Assembly (NCBI GenBank): GCA_020002185.1
Contig: CM034531.1
Span: 78,046,291-78,110,290, forward strand
Direction of reading: 5' to 3'
Origin: Paraescarpia echinospica
Taxonomy: Eukaryota > Annelida > Polychaeta > Sabellida > Siboglinidae
DNA length: 64,000 nucleotides
Both the position numbers and the translations under genes were made by a program. The notes below the pieces were generated by a model, which worked only from the letters and a program-made list of their open reading frames with translations, was not told the DNA's origin and made no database searches. Shown here piece by piece: positions 9,906-22,850 of this stretch (positions within the stretch are counted from its first letter, which is position 1; each line of letters opens with the position of its first letter).

Positions 9906-11207
9906 GGGGCTGTTTAGGGCCGCCCAAAATGCTAAATTTTCCTAGTATTTCCCTACTGCACTGGGCAGCTGTAAGCTTGTGTGTTAGATTTGCTTCTGCC
10001 ACTGATGTCTATTGATAACTGGATAGTGAACAACGTTGGCAAGTTTAACCCGTCCCCGGGTTAAACCCGGGTTGGGCTAAACCTCCATTTTGGGCTAAAC
10101 TGGGTTAAACCCGGGTTAAACTATTTTTAACATTCAGAACTATGTAGCATTTCTGAACAATCACTAAGGATTAACGAACACTTGTGCACAATGTCACCCA
10201 CTTGGGACTGAGGGGCAGGTTTAATTGATCTATTCAGCAATTGGAGGACACTGCTTAGGCCTCACTCTGGACACTGTCACTCACAGTGTTGTGTATTGTC
10301 TTAATTGGTGAGTTGAGCTAATCAACTTGACCATGAATCATTGGTGGCTCTGGTAACTTTAGAGGATGGAGGATGAATCCAGTTGTTGGCAGTGAACACT
10401 AGTGCTGAGAGGGTAGATTACCACCAACCAGTCTCCAAAGCTCTATAATTTCAAAAATTGTTCAGTAACTTTTTTTCTAATTTTGCATAGATGTATCTTA
10501 GGGTACTGCCACTATACACAAGAAATCTGTATTTTATTTAATCATTCTAAGGGCATCTCAGGGCCCCCAAAAATGCAAAATTGTCCTGCTGTTTCTCTGC
10601 TGCTAATTCTACATCCATTAAGTTAGAAATGTGTATAATTTGTTTTTAACTGAATTGTTATTTGGCTTGTTCACGTACGTCGAATGTGTCTGTCAAAACA
10701 TAATGTTAAATCGTTGTCATTATTCATAGTAAAATATGGCAGAAAATCAACAAAATGGTAATTTACAGATGCACATATATAAAACTGTTTTCTTAAGTTT
10801 TCCAGTCTCGGTAAAGTACAAATGTTTACAGTAAACTAATGCACCAGATCGTCTGTCAAAAATGACGTACGTGAAACTGCGCTGTATTTCCCAGAAACAA
10901 TGGCCACAGAAGCGGTGACGTGGCTTTTCAGTACCCGTATGTATATTACGTTGCTTTCTTCAATGCCATCAAAGAGTATTTATTTTGTAGAAACATGCGT
11001 CTGTCAAAACTTAACGTACGTAATAAACTATGACGTACATTAACGGCCAATGATGTAACTTAGTGATTATGGAATTTTTTGTAACTAATGTCACCAACGG
11101 CCTTAACAATGTTTTCGCTGATGCTGGCAATGTTGAATGTTATAATTGCAGATAGTTATAGCCTTTGTTACAAGAAATGGTATGCATTAGCATTTGCAGT
11201 TCATTTT
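9906..11207. other. Non-coding, with GTTAAACCCGGG hairpin and a block-P fragment
   Basis: No gene. A GTTAAACCCGGG-rich inverted repeat lies at 10043-10121. A single sub-repeat of block P lies at about 10441-10590. Several scattered ACGTACGT-like palindromic hexamers are present. I see nothing else. Confidence 0.5.
10043..10121. repeat. GTTTAACCC / GGGTTAAAC inverted-repeat cluster
   Basis: About 79 bp built of alternating GTTTAACCC, CCGGGTTAAACCCGG and GGGCTAAAC words that can fold on themselves. Identical at 29247-29325 in copy 2. It resembles the terminal hairpin of a small transposon, but no partner end is seen. Confidence 0.6.
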
Positions 11208-12326
11208 TAGTCCTTTGGCCGAAGGTCCAAGGGACTATTGCCATCACTCTGCGTCCGCTGTCCTCCGTCCGCCGTCCGCCGTTAGCTGCCGTATCTCAGA
11301 AACTGTTCAGCAACTTTTTCTATAATTTTGCATAGACATATCTTGGGGCACTGCCACTATGCACGAGAAATCTGTATTTGATTGAATCATTTTAAGGGCT
11401 CCCTAGGGCCTCCAAGGACCCCAAAACTGGTAAAAATGTAACATTTGGCCTATTTTTTCAAAAACTGTTCAGCAACTTTTTTTCTAATTTTGCATAGATG
11501 TATCTTAGGGTGCTGCCACTATATACAAGAAATCTGTATTTGATTGAATCATTCTAAGGGCACCTATGGGACCCCAAAGTGCAAAAAGGTTTACATTATC
11601 TTGTGATGTGGTTTTGAGAAGGGCCCTTGAGACCACCCCCAACATTAGATGTTGTGTATTGTGCCACAAAATCAACAGCTGTGACTAATCTCTACAGCCC
11701 AGTCCATTGAGACCTTGACTAATCTTTAATTGGTCACAGCACCCAGGCAGAGTAGACACACTTGATCCCTGTTAGACTGAACAGTTACCTAACACTTTTA
11801 AACTGTATCTTCAAAACTATTTTCTATAATTGCAAGTTGTGTTTATTTTGATGTTCATTTAATTATTATAAAATGGTGTGACTGTGGTGTCTTGTCTCCT
11901 GTTAGACTGAACAGTTGCCTAACACTTTTAAACTGTATCTTCAAAACTACTGATTTTCTATAATTGCAAGTTGTGTTTGTTTTGATGTTCATTTAATTAT
12001 TATAAAATGGTGTGACTGTGGTGTCTATTGGTTAAAGATGTATTGTCTGTAGAAACCTGTAGGTGACAAACATAGAAAATTAATATTCTGTCACCTGTAG
12101 GTGACAAACATAGAAAATTAATATTCTGGACAACTATAGAGTAAAATATCCTACACTTTATTTATATCAAATGCATTCTACTGTTCTGTTTACGCTTGCC
12201 ATGCCTTGTGTAGACATGGTACTGTGTAAATCAATTGTATCAATATAGACTAATAATTACAGATTCACAATATAGTTGACACCTGAAACAACCAAATGTC
12301 AACCATTAGAAGAGTTGACATAGTTA
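11208..12326. repeat. Block P second copy with internal tandem duplication
   Basis: Direct repeat of 8310-9236. Inside it, a ~115-bp piece (from CCTGTTAGACTGAACAG to GGTGTGACTGTGGTGTC) is tandemly doubled at about 11765-12025. A GTCACCTGTAGGTGAC palindrome with its flank is partly doubled near 12056-12125. It is followed by ~70 bp of the LINE RT fragment with an internal deletion. Confidence 0.6.
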
Positions 12327-12399
12327 AGGCACAATAAAGCCTTTTGTGTCAAGACAAATACAATTCAACCAATACCCCTATCTGAACACTGCCTGTTCT

Positions 12400-14731
12400 T
12401 CACCTATTACATTCGCTTTGTTTAGGTATGTGGTTCTTTTTATAAAAAAAAATTTAGTTTCTTTCTGTACCTGTCTACGTATGATAACCATTTGTCCGCC
12501 CTGCTCACAATAAACTTCACATGAATGATAAAAGGAAGATCACTGCCACTTAACTTGTGGATTATTATTATTATAAAACTGTTCAACTACTGCTTGGTGA
12601 GCACGTTTTTCACACCTGCATGGTAGTTTAGGCTCAGTAGTGTGCTGGCAGCTACTAAACCTATAGGCTTGTGTGAAAAGGATAGTTGGCAGAAGAACTA
12701 ACTTCAAAGCACCATTGCATCCATTTAGCCAGGCAGCAGTCACACTGTCTCAGTGTCTGCTGCTATGTTTATATAATAATTATATAGGCTTAATGATCCC
12801 AATACACCAATCTGTTGGCACAATGTCAGATAATGGAATTAGGTTAAACATCTTAACAATAACTATAATTAGTTGTGTAGAGCTGTTTTTTTTTCAGTGA
12901 ACAGTAAACATGTAAATATTTTACTTCCATCATAACCCTTAATGATCTGTAACTATGATTCACCAAAAAACATTTGATTAATAATTACCTACAGGGTTGT
13001 TTGATTTATGCCGGGCAGAAACTGTTTCTGCCCGGCAGAAACAGCAACAATAGGAAATACATGCCATTGATAGTCAAACGTGTTCTTTTTATAGAAAATT
13101 TCAGTTTCTTTCTGTACCTGTCTACGTATGATAACCATTTGTCCGCCCTGCTCACAATAAACATCACATGAATGATAAAAGGAAGATCACTGCCACTTAA
13201 CTTGTGGATTATTATTATTATAAAACTGCTCTGCTACTGCTAGGTGGACAGTAAGCGGCAACTGTCTTCGAGTTTGTTTACATTTTGACAAACTACTATT
13301 ATATCGCACTAATTTTTGAATGAATCACATTTTGAGAATGCATGTCATTGTTTGCGGTGTAACTTTTGTATGCTTCATTTTCTGCTGCTACAAGTTGCAT
13401 TCATCTGAAAGATTATTCAATTACCTATCCAATGATAATACATATGTTGTGGTGTTGGATATATAGCTTTCGTATATTGTCAAATACAATTCAACCAATA
13501 CCAATAACCAACCAATACCCCTATCTGAACACTGCCTGTTCTTCACCTATTACATTCGCTTTGTTTAGGTATGTGGTTCTTTTTATAGAAAATTTTAGTT
13601 TCTTTCTGTACCTGTCTACGTATGATAACCATTTGTCCGCCCTGCTCACAATAAACATCACATGAATGATAAAAGGAAGATCACTACCACTTAACTTGTG
13701 GATTATTATTATTATAAAACTGCTCTGCTACTGCTTGGTGGACAGTTAATTAGTGGATCAAGTTCAAATACATCAGCACGTTGTTCACACCTGCATGGTA
13801 GTTTAGGCTCAGTAGTGTGCTGACAGCTACTAAACCTATAAGCTTGTGTGAAAAGGATAGTTGGCAGAACAACTAACTTCAAAGCACCATTGCATCCATT
13901 TAGCCAGGCAGCAGTCACACTGTCTCAGTGTCTGCTGCTATGTTTATATAATAATTATATAGGCTTAATGATCCCAATACACCAATCTGTTGGCACAATG
14001 TCAGATAATGGAATTAGGTTAAACATCTTAACAATAACTATAATTAGTTGTGTAGAGCTGTTTTTTTTCAGTGAACAGTAAACATGTAAATATTTTACTT
14101 CCATCATAACCCTTAATGATCTGTAACTATGATTCACCAAAAAACATTTGATTAATAATTACCTACAGGGTTGTTTGATTTATGCCGGGCAGAAACTGTG
14201 TCTGCCCGGCAGAAACAGCAACAATAGGAAATACATGCCATTGATAGGCAAACGTGTTCTTTTTATAGACAATTTCAGTTTCTTTCTGTACCTGTCTACG
14301 TATGATAACCATTTGTCCGACCTGCTCACAATAAACATCACATGAATGATAAAAGGAAGATCACTGCCACTAAACTTGTGGATTATTATTATTATAAAAC
14401 TGCTCTGCTACTGCTTGGTGGACAGTTAATTAGTGGCTCAAGTTCAAATACATCAGGACGTTTTTCACATCTGCATGGTAGTTTAGGCTCAATAGTGTGC
14501 TGGCAGCCACTAAACCTAAAAGGATAGTTGGCAGAAGAACTAACTTCAAAGCACCATTGCATCCATTTAGCCAGGCAGCAGTCACACTGTGTCAGAGTGT
14601 CTGCTGCTATGTTTGTATATATAGGTTTAATGATCCCAATATACCAATCTGTTGGCACAATGTAAAATAATAGAACTAGGTTAAACATCTTAACAATAAC
14701 TATAATTAGTTCTGTGGGGCTGTTTTTAAGT
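12400..14731. repeat. Local X-Y repeat array running into gap 1
   Basis: A ~120-bp segment X (TTTCTTTCTGTACCTGTCTACGTATGATAACC onward) occurs at about 12455, 13105, 13600 and 14280. It alternates with Y segments and pieces of the non-CR1 LINE fingers region. Copy 2 holds only two X segments (31663, 32343), so copy 1 has expanded by about 1.2 kb. The array runs straight into the N gap, which it probably caused. Confidence 0.65.
13010..13036. repeat. GCCGGGCAGAAA hairpin
   Basis: Perfect 12-bp arms GCCGGGCAGAAA / TTTCTGCCCGGC around CTG. Recurs at about 14183 with one mismatch and at 32247 in copy 2. It is GC-rich against an AT-rich background. Confidence 0.7.
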
Positions 14732-15731
14732 NNNNNNNNNNNNNNNNNNNNNNNNNNNNNNNNNNNNNNNNNNNNNNNNNNNNNNNNNNNNNNNNNNNNN
14801 NNNNNNNNNNNNNNNNNNNNNNNNNNNNNNNNNNNNNNNNNNNNNNNNNNNNNNNNNNNNNNNNNNNNNNNNNNNNNNNNNNNNNNNNNNNNNNNNNNNN
14901 NNNNNNNNNNNNNNNNNNNNNNNNNNNNNNNNNNNNNNNNNNNNNNNNNNNNNNNNNNNNNNNNNNNNNNNNNNNNNNNNNNNNNNNNNNNNNNNNNNNN
15001 NNNNNNNNNNNNNNNNNNNNNNNNNNNNNNNNNNNNNNNNNNNNNNNNNNNNNNNNNNNNNNNNNNNNNNNNNNNNNNNNNNNNNNNNNNNNNNNNNNNN
15101 NNNNNNNNNNNNNNNNNNNNNNNNNNNNNNNNNNNNNNNNNNNNNNNNNNNNNNNNNNNNNNNNNNNNNNNNNNNNNNNNNNNNNNNNNNNNNNNNNNNN
15201 NNNNNNNNNNNNNNNNNNNNNNNNNNNNNNNNNNNNNNNNNNNNNNNNNNNNNNNNNNNNNNNNNNNNNNNNNNNNNNNNNNNNNNNNNNNNNNNNNNNN
15301 NNNNNNNNNNNNNNNNNNNNNNNNNNNNNNNNNNNNNNNNNNNNNNNNNNNNNNNNNNNNNNNNNNNNNNNNNNNNNNNNNNNNNNNNNNNNNNNNNNNN
15401 NNNNNNNNNNNNNNNNNNNNNNNNNNNNNNNNNNNNNNNNNNNNNNNNNNNNNNNNNNNNNNNNNNNNNNNNNNNNNNNNNNNNNNNNNNNNNNNNNNNN
15501 NNNNNNNNNNNNNNNNNNNNNNNNNNNNNNNNNNNNNNNNNNNNNNNNNNNNNNNNNNNNNNNNNNNNNNNNNNNNNNNNNNNNNNNNNNNNNNNNNNNN
15601 NNNNNNNNNNNNNNNNNNNNNNNNNNNNNNNNNNNNNNNNNNNNNNNNNNNNNNNNNNNNNNNNNNNNNNNNNNNNNNNNNNNNNNNNNNNNNNNNNNNN
15701 NNNNNNNNNNNNNNNNNNNNNNNNNNNNNNN
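14732..15731. other. Assembly gap of 1000 N
   Basis: Exactly 1000 unknown bases, a conventional scaffold gap of unknown true size. Apparent open frames across it are artefacts. Confidence 0.99.
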
Positions 15732-16549
15732 AGCTCCGATTGACTAGCAACCGTTGACATTTTGTAACCTGGTTGTCGTGTGACTCTGACTCGGGACGAG
15801 AACGAGTGAAAGACTGACCGAGTGTAAGAGCGGATGACAGGAAGAGCGTTATTTATTGTAGCCTAGTAGTGCAGTCAGGGTTGCTCAGATCTGTCTGTTA
15901 CCGTTGTTGTTGTTGTTGTTATGTACTGTTCCGTACCACTAATAACCAACTGTCGTATCAGCACTATTCATGTATCTTAGAGACCGACACCTGTGGGACG
16001 TGACGTGACGATGTCATGTCAGTGTCACGCCTTCAGCAGTGAGCACTTCGCCACTCGAAATATTACATGTAAAATAATTTCACAGAGAATGTTTCATAAC
16101 CCATGTACAAACGCTGCGAGATATTTTACATACTTTTACTAAGACTGCATATGCCAAATGACGTTTATATTAGATCTTGTATTTTGATGAATAAACGTGA
16201 ATATTCTGTCCCGTCAGCCAGGCTTTGGATTTCATCTGGGGAAAATGATCAACACAGTGCCAGAGTCACATGTGATTGGCTAGTTGTTCCACACTCTGAC
16301 ATACTAAATGATTGTATTAAAATCACCAGTTTAATAGTTCCCACAGCCAACTAGTTAAATAATGATGCATGTTCTTCTTACAATTGATTAACATTATGCC
16401 AAGTCCTAGCTAGCTAATATTCATCATCATCATTATTTTACGGAACAAGAGGGCTACTGCCTGTTGTTGTCCCAGTCAAAACTGTTGCACTGCGTAACAG
16501 AATCATCTTTTCAGCCTTGGATGTCGGGTGTCATTTTGTTGTTGTATCA
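15732..16549. other. Spacer between duplicate copies, no gene seen
   Basis: Holds a (GTT)n run near 15903-15921 and a short GTCACG / CGTGAC-rich stretch near 15998-16030. The 83-residue frame at 16103-16354 has no recognisable domain, so I do not call it a gene. Confidence 0.4.
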
Positions 16550-16555
16550 TTTATT

Positions 16556-16900
16556 CTAAGGGAGGATATAGCAGTCTTTAGTCCAGTGTTTGTCAAGTCT
16601 ATTTTTGAAGCAGTTTAGAGAAGAGCTGGCGATGACGTTTTCAGGTAGTGAGTTCCTGTCGTCTACAATTCTGGAACTGAAGGAAGGAGTAGGAAGACAT
16701 TCAGCGCCCTCTGGATGGATTGGGCACACGAGTCCCTTGCTCATCTCCTTTACATCATTATGTTGTGTTACATCGTTTTCTTGTCCTATGTTAGGACTAC
16801 TATAAACTAGTCCTACCGGGTATTGTTAATGTTGAATGTCTAGTAATTGTGGTGCACCAAATAACTTCCTCGCAATCTGCTTCACTTTTTGAAATATTTT
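16556..16900 (-). mobile_element. Old, diverged CR1-type LINE fragment
   Basis: The minus-strand frame at 16556-16744 encodes a LINE C-terminal tail with SLPENVIASSSLNCFKNRLD. The stretch at about 16785-16895 aligns by eye with the endonuclease piece EADCEEAVWCNIVTGNSTLT of the young copies, but with many changes and a stop. Most of the element between the two pieces is deleted. It is clearly older than the CR1 copies in the duplicated blocks. Confidence 0.6.
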
Positions 16901-16904
16901 ATGC

Positions 16905-18983
16905 AGCTTGATCTAATATTTTGCCAACAGCAACAGTCAAACCTGTGTAATTCGTTATATAGCGGTGCAAATCACAGACTTAATTGGTGACAGTACTTAT
17001 AATTCATAGGCATCGCAACCGGATCTCGGCCTCCCCCCAAATAATTTATGTGGGGACAGCAGATAGGAAAAGCAGGCCCATAGCCAGGGGGTTCACATGA
17101 ACCCCCGTTATGTGAACCCCTTTCTCCAAAATGTGAAAGCCCCCTCAAATTTAATCTAAGATGTAAACCCCTAATTGTTTGTTAAGATTAATCCGTTTCT
17201 CAAAAGCGTGGCCCCCTCCTAAAACCTGCTGAATGTTGTTCAAACATTACCCAGCATGCCATTGCAGCCTGATTGATACAGATGTTAAAGGGATAACAAT
17301 TACACAAGAAGCCAATTTTACTCTAAATGTACATAAATCCAAATTGTAGTCAATCAGAGGTGACTGATGCAGAAAAAAACTGAATTATACTAAAGGATTT
17401 ATGCGAGTGACTCAATTTGATATCAACACAGTGTATTGGGCCATCTAAAAATAATTCTTGGCTTATCGTCAGAATTGTTAAAATGTAAATGATGGGTGCT
17501 GATTTTAGTATGTAGATTGAGCTAACTACCGACTATCAAAGGGCTATTCTCGGCAATCAACAAATTAAGATGTGTAACGAGTGTATTTCGTACAAGCGAC
17601 AAACCTGTAGAGAAATTCATCTAGCTTGACACAAATCAATTTTATTGAAACAATAACAAATAAAGTTTAACGGCAGCTATTTAAAAATGCACGTCCTGGT
17701 GAGAAACCGTGAATTATGTGGACTTAGTTGTGGTTGCCGAAATCCTGTTGTTACTGGTTGTATAGTTATAGATCTTAGAAGGGGGGCCTAATCTTGGCAA
17801 GGAAGTGTGAAGAAGCTTTATTTTCAATTATTACATTAATTTTGTTTGTTAGCTGCCAATTATAGATAACGTATCCTGCGGTCAGTGTGGCCTAGAGGTT
17901 GTGTTTCCTGCGGTCAGTGTGGCCTGCAGGTTATGGTACTCATTTGTTTGATACCTATAATTTAATTCAAATTCCACAAGAGGAAATGTTTTCTAATCTT
18001 CTATTTATGGTACGCAATTTATAAACGTTTATTATATTACAAACTGAATTATGTTATTAATAAATCGTGGACATTTTGCACTGCAGATCAGTTAAATATA
18101 CAGGTATAATTTATTATTTGACTGAAAAGCACATAGTTAATGTCACCAAATTGTACCACTAAGTGTTTACTCTAACAAAACTTGCACCCACCTACACTCA
18201 TTGGTGCCTCAGTGTTTATTATATTATTATGCGTATATATTATATATTCAAAACAGCACATTATGGTAAAGTGTTTTTAGTAAATAATTCAGTTGTGCTA
18301 ATAATATGCTTATTCAGCAATAAAATGGGACAGATTTCCACAGACCACATATATGGATACCACTCCCCCACCCCCCCCAAAACAGCCTCGCAAATGGCCT
18401 GCTGGCGATGCTAATTTGGTGTTTGAATATAAGATGAAACCACACGGTCCACCAACCTCACACCCCACTTTATATGGTCCTTTCAGCTAGAAACCCGACC
18501 CTCTGGATTATGGGGGTGAACTCCCATGTGACCATGTAGCACCCACTGCATTGTGAAAAATATAACCCCACATGCTCGTGTGGGGTTATATTAGTCTGTA
18601 TTGGGAAAATGTGAACCCCCATTGTGAAAAGCTGGCTACAGGCCTGAATAGCCCCCCCCCCCAATATTTAAGGAAGATGGGCGGATTTTGGGGTGCAATT
18701 TGAAGTTTTTGGTCAGCGTCAAAACATATATGTTTCTGGAGAGCTTCAATGTGTTTTTATGAGCTTCAATGGGGTTGTAATATGAGGTTTTTGGAGAGTT
18801 TCAATGTGTGTGTTTGGCAAGCGTCAGGGAGAGGTGCAAATCGAAGTTTTTAAAGAGCCTCATCCCCCAATATTAGCCACTTTCCGACGCCAATGATAAT
18901 ATTACCACTCAATTTGCACGTCAGACAATGAAACATGGGGAAAGTAGGTAACGGTTTGCATAGTGCATACGTCGTGTTAAGAA
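16905..18983. other. Repeat-rich spacer, no gene seen
   Basis: Contains a doubled 26-bp motif at about 17875-17935 (TCCTGCGGTCAGTGTGGCCT) resembling a decayed tRNA-type SINE head. It also has GTGAACCCC-rich stretches (17085-17160, 18595-18625) and C-runs at 18365 and 18652. No coding frame of interest. Confidence 0.45.
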
Positions 18984-19434
18984 ACACATTTTGTATATAC
19001 GGCAAGACGGTCCTCTACCTTCTTATCAAAAACACATTGATTTAAATATATTTGTTGTCTTGTGTTTGCTGCACTTTCCGGATGGTTAACCAATACATTA
19101 TGTCAGCATCGGTTAGCACAACATTTTGTAACATTCTGACGTTTTAATTTGCGTACGTGACGGGAGAGGGGGCGGTTAAACACAATAGGCCGCGCTGCCT
19201 ATTCTACCCTATACTGTCTGCACTTCTGCTGTCGTCAACCATGCTTGTAACGCCGAGTGGATCGTATGAACGGTTTGTGGCTTAATATTACATAACGGTG
19301 CAAGTAACCGGGTGAACCCACTGTCTCGCGACGGGGTGTGTCTATTAATAACGTCTCGCGTCCATCCAATGCCCGTCGGTCGTGAAGCAATGACCTCCTA
19401 GAATGACCACAGCGACAACTGCGTTGCACTTTTA

Positions 19435-22324
19435 ACAAGATTTAACAAGATTGCCATCCAGAGAATTAACTCTAGATGGCAGGTGGACAAGGAAGCCATT
19501 TGGCTTATCGAGAGTCCAACCCTTTTATCTACATATATCCAGCCCTTCTGAGGTATGTGTCGATTTTATGTTTAAACATGTTCACACTACTAGCACCCAC
19601 ACAATCATCAGATAATCTGTTCCATTCATTCACAGTCCTTTGTGAAAATGAGAACTTTCTCACGTCTAATCTACACTGCTCCTTTACTAATGTAACTTTA
19701 CGTCCTCTAGTCTTTCTATCTTTCTTAACTGAAAAAAACATTTCTATCAATATTTTCATAACCATTCAATATTTTAAACACTTCTATCTGATCTCCTCTC
19801 AATCTCCTGGTCTCTAGTGTTGTTAAACCACATTCTTTTAGGCATTTTTCATAACTAAGATCCCTCAGTTTTGATATCATTTTAGTCGCTCTCCTCTGTA
19901 CTCTTTCTAGCATATCTATGTCCTTCTTGCGGTATGGCCTCCACGCTTGTATACAATATTCTAAATGAGGCCTAACTATTGTTTTGTACAGCGGTATTAT
20001 TAGTTCTTTTTCTTTATATGCTATATTTCGCCTAATCAATCCAAGGATTTGATTTCCCTTTGAAGCTGCAATTCCACACTGCTCTGAAACCTTCATGTCA
20101 GCACTAATTGTCAGCCCTAAGTCTTTTTCTTTTACAGTAGTACTTAGTACAGTTCCCCCCATTGTATATTCTACATATTCGTTCCCATGTCCTGTGTGGA
20201 GGCATTTACATTTCCCAAAATTGCCACTTTTCAGACCATTTGATCAACCTGTCAAGATCATCTTGTAAATGCTGTCTATCCCCATCACTTTTAATCCTTC
20301 TAAACACTTTTGTATCATCTGCAAATTTCAACACCTTGCTAGCTATATCATCGTCCAAATCGTTTATATATATTAAGAATAATATAGGTCCCAGTACTGA
20401 TCCCTGTGGAACCCCACTCAAAACTGATTTCCAGTTTGAAGCCTCCCCATCAGCAACTACCTGTCAATCAGCCATTTTTCTATCCAGTTAATTATACCAT
20501 TTCCTATGCCATGGGCTTTTAGTTTAAGCAGTAATCTCTGATGTGGCACTTTGTCGAAAGCTTTTTGAAAATCTAAGTAGATGATATCTACTGGTGATCC
20601 ATCATCTACCCACTTAGTGATATCTTCCAAAAAACATAACATATTTGTTAAGCATGACCTCGCTTTTAGAAACCCATGTTGAGATGGGTTTATCAAGTTA
20701 TGTTTAACAAGAAAATCCACCATGTGATCTTTAATTAGTCTTTCTAATAATTTACAAATCACCGATGTTAAACTAACTGGTCTATCATTATTTGACTTGT
20801 TTCTCGAACCTTTTTTAAATAACGGTATAATGTTTGCTTCTTTCCATTCTAAAGGAACCACTCCCTCTTCTAATGACAAGTTGAAAACTGTTGCAAGCGG
20901 TATGCTAATTTGTTCTACAATTTCCAATAGTAGTTTGGGTGGAATACCATCCACTCCAGGTGATTTATTTTCCTTCATAGCCCTAATTTTCTTAGCTACC
21001 ATTTCTGGGGTTACAATTAACTGTCTTAAATAGTCTGATTCTGCCCCCTTGAACTTAGCCTCTGGTACTGGCAGTGAACTAGTGTCTTCTCTGGTAAACA
21101 CTGAACTAAAATACTCATTTAGGTCTTCCGCCATTAAGAATCCTTCTGATATTATATTTCCAGCACTATCTTCTAGAGGACCGACCTTATCCTGAACTTT
21201 CTGTTTGCTTCGAACATACGCATAAAAACTCTTGCTGTCATGTTTTATATTACAAGCTAATTTATGTTCATAGCTTCTCTTTGAATTTCTTTTGAATATG
21301 TATGTATATATGTGTGTATATGTGTGTATACATACATGTATATAATTATATATATAAATACATGTCAGGGGTAAATTTACACAAAAGTCAATGTCTTCGT
21401 ATTTACCCCCTTCAAACATTGTATATTCTCACTTGTATTATAGTTAAACTTGTTTGGTTGACTTGTCTTGTATATATTGTTATAAATGTTCTGAATAAAC
21501 GTTCATTCAATTCAATTCAATTCTCTTTGAATTTCTAATTTCAGCTGTAGCTTGGTTTAGTGCTTCTTTATAAATGTTGTAGTCTTCGTCATTTCCAGTA
21601 CGTCTATACGACTTCCACATAATTTGTTTATACTTAATTTTTCTAATGGCTTCTTTTGATAAGTATTTCTTTCTGGTCCGTTTCCCTTGTTTTTTTTGAA
21701 GGGAACAAATTTATCTACGATGCACTCTATTTCATTCTTTAAGATATTCCAGCATTCTGTTGCTGTCTTATTCTTCAGTGTATTATTCCAGTCTATCTTT
21801 GCTAAATATTTCCTCATTTCCTTATATCTTCCTTTGTGGAAATTTCTCCTGAACTGCTTTTTATTATTTCTTTCTGATTTTAGTTTGATGGTAAAATGTA
21901 TCTGGTTGTGATCACTACTTCCCAGAGGCTCACATAATTTAACATTGTCAACTAATTCATTCTGTGAGGACATAACTAAGTCTAACACATTCTCTCCCCT
22001 GGTTGGTTCTAGCACATGTTGAGAAAGGAAACTATCTTGTACTAAAACTAAAAACTTGTGGTCCTCACTACCCATACTCTGTAGAGATTTCCATTTAATA
22101 TGCCCATGGTTAAAATCCCCCATAATAACACAGTCCCGTTTGCCCACTTCCCTTATAGCGTTTTGTATTTTTTCATTCTCTTCTATGCTTATGTTTGGAC
22201 TTCAATAAACTAATCCAACCGTTAACATTGAGTTTCCTGTAACTATGTTACACCAAACAGCTTCTGCGCAATCTGCTTCTCTGTCTAATTTTATTTGATA
22301 AGCCTGGATAGATTCTTTAATATT
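19435..22324 (-). mobile_element. CR1-group LINE, 5' truncated (copy L2)
   Basis: The counterpart of L1 in copy 2, with two tail repeats (TTTAACAAGA) and the hairpin at 19453-19480. It is longer than L1 because the embedded 230-bp insertion (21291-21520) and the flanking LINE sequence are complete, with 16-bp target duplications. The RT frame is broken by small deletions near 20221 and 20460-20470, so it is less intact than L1. The endonuclease half lies at about 21590-22324, also missing its N-terminus. Confidence 0.9.
21291..21520 (+). mobile_element. Short retroelement inserted in CR1, with 16-bp target duplication
   Basis: Flanked on both sides by TTCTCTTTGAATTTCT (21275-21290 and 21521-21536), a sequence present once in the uninterrupted copy at 52080. 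The insert begins with a TATG/TGTG microsatellite and ends AATAAACGTTCATTCAATTC with an ATTCA tandem tail. A long target duplication and a simple-repeat tail point to insertion by a LINE machinery. The family is not recognised. Also present at 38258-38477 in L3 and partly at 2321-2456 in L1. Confidence 0.75.
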
Positions 22325-22850
22325 GAATACTTGAGCCAACTGGTGCGACAGGTCGAGACGTACGTATGACACGTTTTAGCGACGTTGCATGTTAACTGGT
22401 GCTCACATCTCGAACACACAGTGACACACGCAGTCCTTGTTTTCACTTCTAAAGATGCAGTAAGCTCGTGGCTCCCTGCACAACAAAGCAACGTTGATGG
22501 ATTTACGACGGTCGATCCGTTGTCCTACTGTAGACTTTGATCGCCTGTTGGGCGTCAGTCTGCTAGCCAGTGCAAGATTACTACGGGTGCGTTGATATGG
22601 ACATATCAAATAACCACGTCTACACGATATAACTGTTTGGTAGGGACGAATGTTCATTTGTGACCATCGGTTTCAATGAAATGACCATTCCAACCTGTTG
22701 ACGCCGTCGTCTGTCACCTTTCCTGCATCTACCTGCGCGTCTTGCAGTTTTATTCAAACATTACGAGAAACCAGTTGAAATCACAGTAATGTATTTCAGT
22801 ATTTCTCTGATTGTGTGGTTAGGCGTGCTGTTACCGTGGCAACCCTCCAC

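Larger units (their letters stand above)
1..13488. repeat. Copy 1 of a ~13.5-kb direct duplication
   Basis: Base 1 aligns with base 18984, and colinear near-identity runs to about 13488/32727. The offset is 18983 at the start, 19247 at the UGT and 19203 at the THAP exons, so only a few indels separate the copies. Copy 1 carries a CR1, an intact UGT, a SINE, two THAP first exons and a LINE/unclassified repeat tail. It probably extends left of the window. After 13488 it continues into extra local repeats that end in an N gap. The duplication is seen directly. Whether it is real or a haplotype duplicate made during assembly is not decided by the sequence. Confidence 0.92.

Noticed and set aside
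14726..15760. Long open frames across the first N gap (and similar ones at 61455-62585)
   Set aside because: They consist almost wholly of unknown residues.
16103..16354. 83-codon frame in the inter-copy spacer
   Set aside because: No domain, no splice sites and no repeat elsewhere in the window to support it.
18163..18414. 83-codon frame before the second copy
   Set aside because: Low-complexity AT-rich sequence ending in a C-run, with no domain.
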